NCBI RefSeq assembly: GCF_021739485.1
Contig: NZ_JAJFNK010000002.1
Span: 186,001-250,000 of the forward strand
Length of the DNA: 64,000 nucleotides
Source of the DNA: Alicyclobacillus tolerans
GTDB taxonomy: Bacteria; Bacillota; Bacilli; Alicyclobacillales; Alicyclobacillaceae
Direction: 5' to 3'
Below the pieces are notes generated by a model. It saw only the letters and a program-made list of their open reading frames with translations. It was not told the DNA's origin and ran no database searches. Position numbers and translations under genes: made by a program. The first letter of the stretch is position 1, and each line of letters opens with the position of its first letter. Positions 63,136-64,000 of this stretch are shown here, piece after piece.

Positions 63136-63765
63136 ATGTCCGTTAAGTCACCGCGGATCCCCGGCAGCGTCATTCGCCGTTTGCCCGTCTACCTGCGGCA
63201 TCTCGAACAACTTCGAGACGGCGGAATATCGACCGTGTCGTCGCTCGATTTAGGAAATCAACTGGACAGCAACCCAGCCCAAATCCGGAAAGACCTCGCG
63301 TTTTTTGGGGAGTTTGGCCGCAAAGGCGTCGGTTATGACGTGGCCTATCTCATTGATAAGATCCGGCAAATTCTTCGATTGGACCGCGAGCTTCGCGTTG
63401 CATTGGTGGGGGCCGGCCACCTCGGCATTGCTCTGTGTCACCACAGTCAGAGCCGCCCCAGCAACTTGATTATCGCCTATGCGTTCGATAAGGACCCTGG
63501 CAAGGTGGGGTTGCAAATTGGTCCCATCATCGTTCACCGCGATGCGGAACTCGAGCGAAAAATCAAACAAGACGAAGTGCGCATGGCCATTATCGCTGTC
63601 CCCCCGGACCAAGCCCAGTCAGTAGCCGACCGGTTGGTGGAAGCGGGCGTGTCCGCAATTTTGAACTTCGCTCCCGTCCTGTTGCGCGTACCGTCTCACA
63701 TACACGTGCGCAACGCAGACTTTGCCAGTGAGTTGCAGGCGTTGGCGTATTACGCTGTAGACTGA
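63136..63765 (+). CDS. rex: Redox-sensing transcriptional repressor Rex
   Basis: The 209-residue repressor senses the NADH/NAD ratio and controls genes of respiration and fermentation. The N-terminal winged helix contains ISTVSSLDLGNQLDSNPAQI and RKDLAFFGEFGRKGVGYDV. The Rossmann motif VALVGAGHLGIALC lies near residue 92 and IIAVPPDQAQSVADRLVEAGV near 152. ATG 63136 follows AAGGAGG (63121-63127). A clear Rex operator (TTGTGAA...TTCACAA type) was not found upstream of qox or qcr in this window. Confidence 0.95.
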   Translation: MSVKSPRIPGSVIRRLPVYLRHLEQLRDGGISTVSSLDLGNQLDSNPAQIRKDLAFFGEFGRKGVGYDVAYLIDKIRQILRLDRELRVALVGAGHLGIALCHHSQSRPSNLIIAYAFDKDPGKVGLQIGPIIVHRDAELERKIKQDEVRMAIIAVPPDQAQSVADRLVEAGVSAILNFAPVLLRVPSHIHVRNADFASELQALAYYAVD

Positions 63766-63890
63766 TTCGCCGGTGAGCTGCCAAAGGCGATGAGAGTTGA
63801 CCGGGGCTTTCCAAAGCTGGAATTGACTCTTTGGTATGTTCCGCTTTCGTTTGCCGACCTTAGGAGTAAGGCCGGAAAGGGGAGAGCTTT

Positions 63891-64000
63891 GTGCATACCA
63901 TGTGGAAAGGATCCATTAGTTTTGGTTTAGTCAATGTTCCGGTGCGCATGTTTGCAGCCACCGAATCAAAGGACGTCAAGTTCCGTTACCTGCACAAAGA
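63891..64000 (+). CDS. Non-homologous end-joining protein Ku (N-terminal part)
   Basis: The window ends inside this gene. GTG 63891 behind AAGGGGAG gives MHTMWKGSISFGLVNVPVRM, then FAATESKDVKFRYLHK, the standard beginning of bacterial Ku. Ku binds DNA ends and recruits ligase LigD for repair, important in germinating spores. The ATG at 63900 is an alternative start. Only 36 residues are visible. Confidence 0.9.
   Translation, partial: MHTMWKGSISFGLVNVPVRMFAATESKDVKFRYLHK

Overview
The window reads as a continuous stretch of chromosome from an aerobic, endospore-forming member of the Bacillales. Base composition is about 50% GC or a little above, and starts are a mix of ATG, GTG and TTG behind strong AGGAGG-type ribosome sites. 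Sporulation genes (spoIVA, ylbJ, a GerPA/GerPF-like gene), CtsR-type heat-shock operators, an aa3-type menaquinol oxidase and a gene order like the Bacillus subtilis der-to-dinG region support this. An Alicyclobacillaceae-type genome is my best guess, but that is inference. I saw no rRNA, insertion sequence, prophage or CRISPR array. Two tRNA genes are present.

Layout. 1-2762: end of der, plsY, gpsA, gcvH. 2763-7938: spoIVA, tRNA-Pro, mtrB (TRAP), the two heptaprenyl diphosphate synthase subunits, ndk. 7942-13101: a patatin-like lipase, cheR and several small or poorly known genes (a HELTH metalloprotease, a DUF3889 protein, hypotheticals). 13170-19935, mostly minus strand: a YojO/YojN-like VWA/MoxR pair and clpE behind an array of CtsR-like heptads, then a germination-like gene, an Hsp20 gene and tRNA-Gly. 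20341-24176: qoxABCD. 24205-29387: a zinc-ribbon gene, a LapA-like gene, an RluA-type pseudouridine synthase and a row of three M42 aminopeptidase paralogues. 29808-40691: a 12-gene aromatic supercluster, aroC-aroB-aroH / trpD-C-F-B-A / DAHP synthase-tyrA-aroA. 41097-44121: an XPB-type helicase and its partner. 44292-47655: reoY, a DUF2487 gene, qcrB, qcrC. 47781-52500: YitT, YkvI, uppP, ylbJ. 52689-63765: mazG-like, TPR, dapB, mgsA, bshA, a continuous cca-birA reading frame, TPR, dinG, rex. 63891-64000: the start of a Ku gene.

How the parts work together. The aromatic cluster takes erythrose-4-phosphate and PEP to chorismate and on to tryptophan and the prephenate branch, but trpE, trpG and hisC are not in it. 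The Trp-sensing protein TRAP is encoded at 5040-5282. The trpD leader carries two runs of GAG triplets in exact 5-nt register, the second covering the trpD ribosome site and start codon, plus a 7-nt anti-Shine-Dalgarno segment. Respiration is represented by a complete quinol oxidase operon and by cytochrome b/c genes that lack the usual upstream Rieske gene.

Main points for a second look: the TRAP-like trpD leader, the cca-birA fusion with an internal start signal, the third M42 paralogue that has lost its catalytic residues, the missing qcrA, and a promoter-terminator leader ahead of the XPB helicase. Compared with the B. subtilis order, hbs, folE, menG, qcrA, trpE, hisC, bshB1 and panBCD are all absent from their usual slots.
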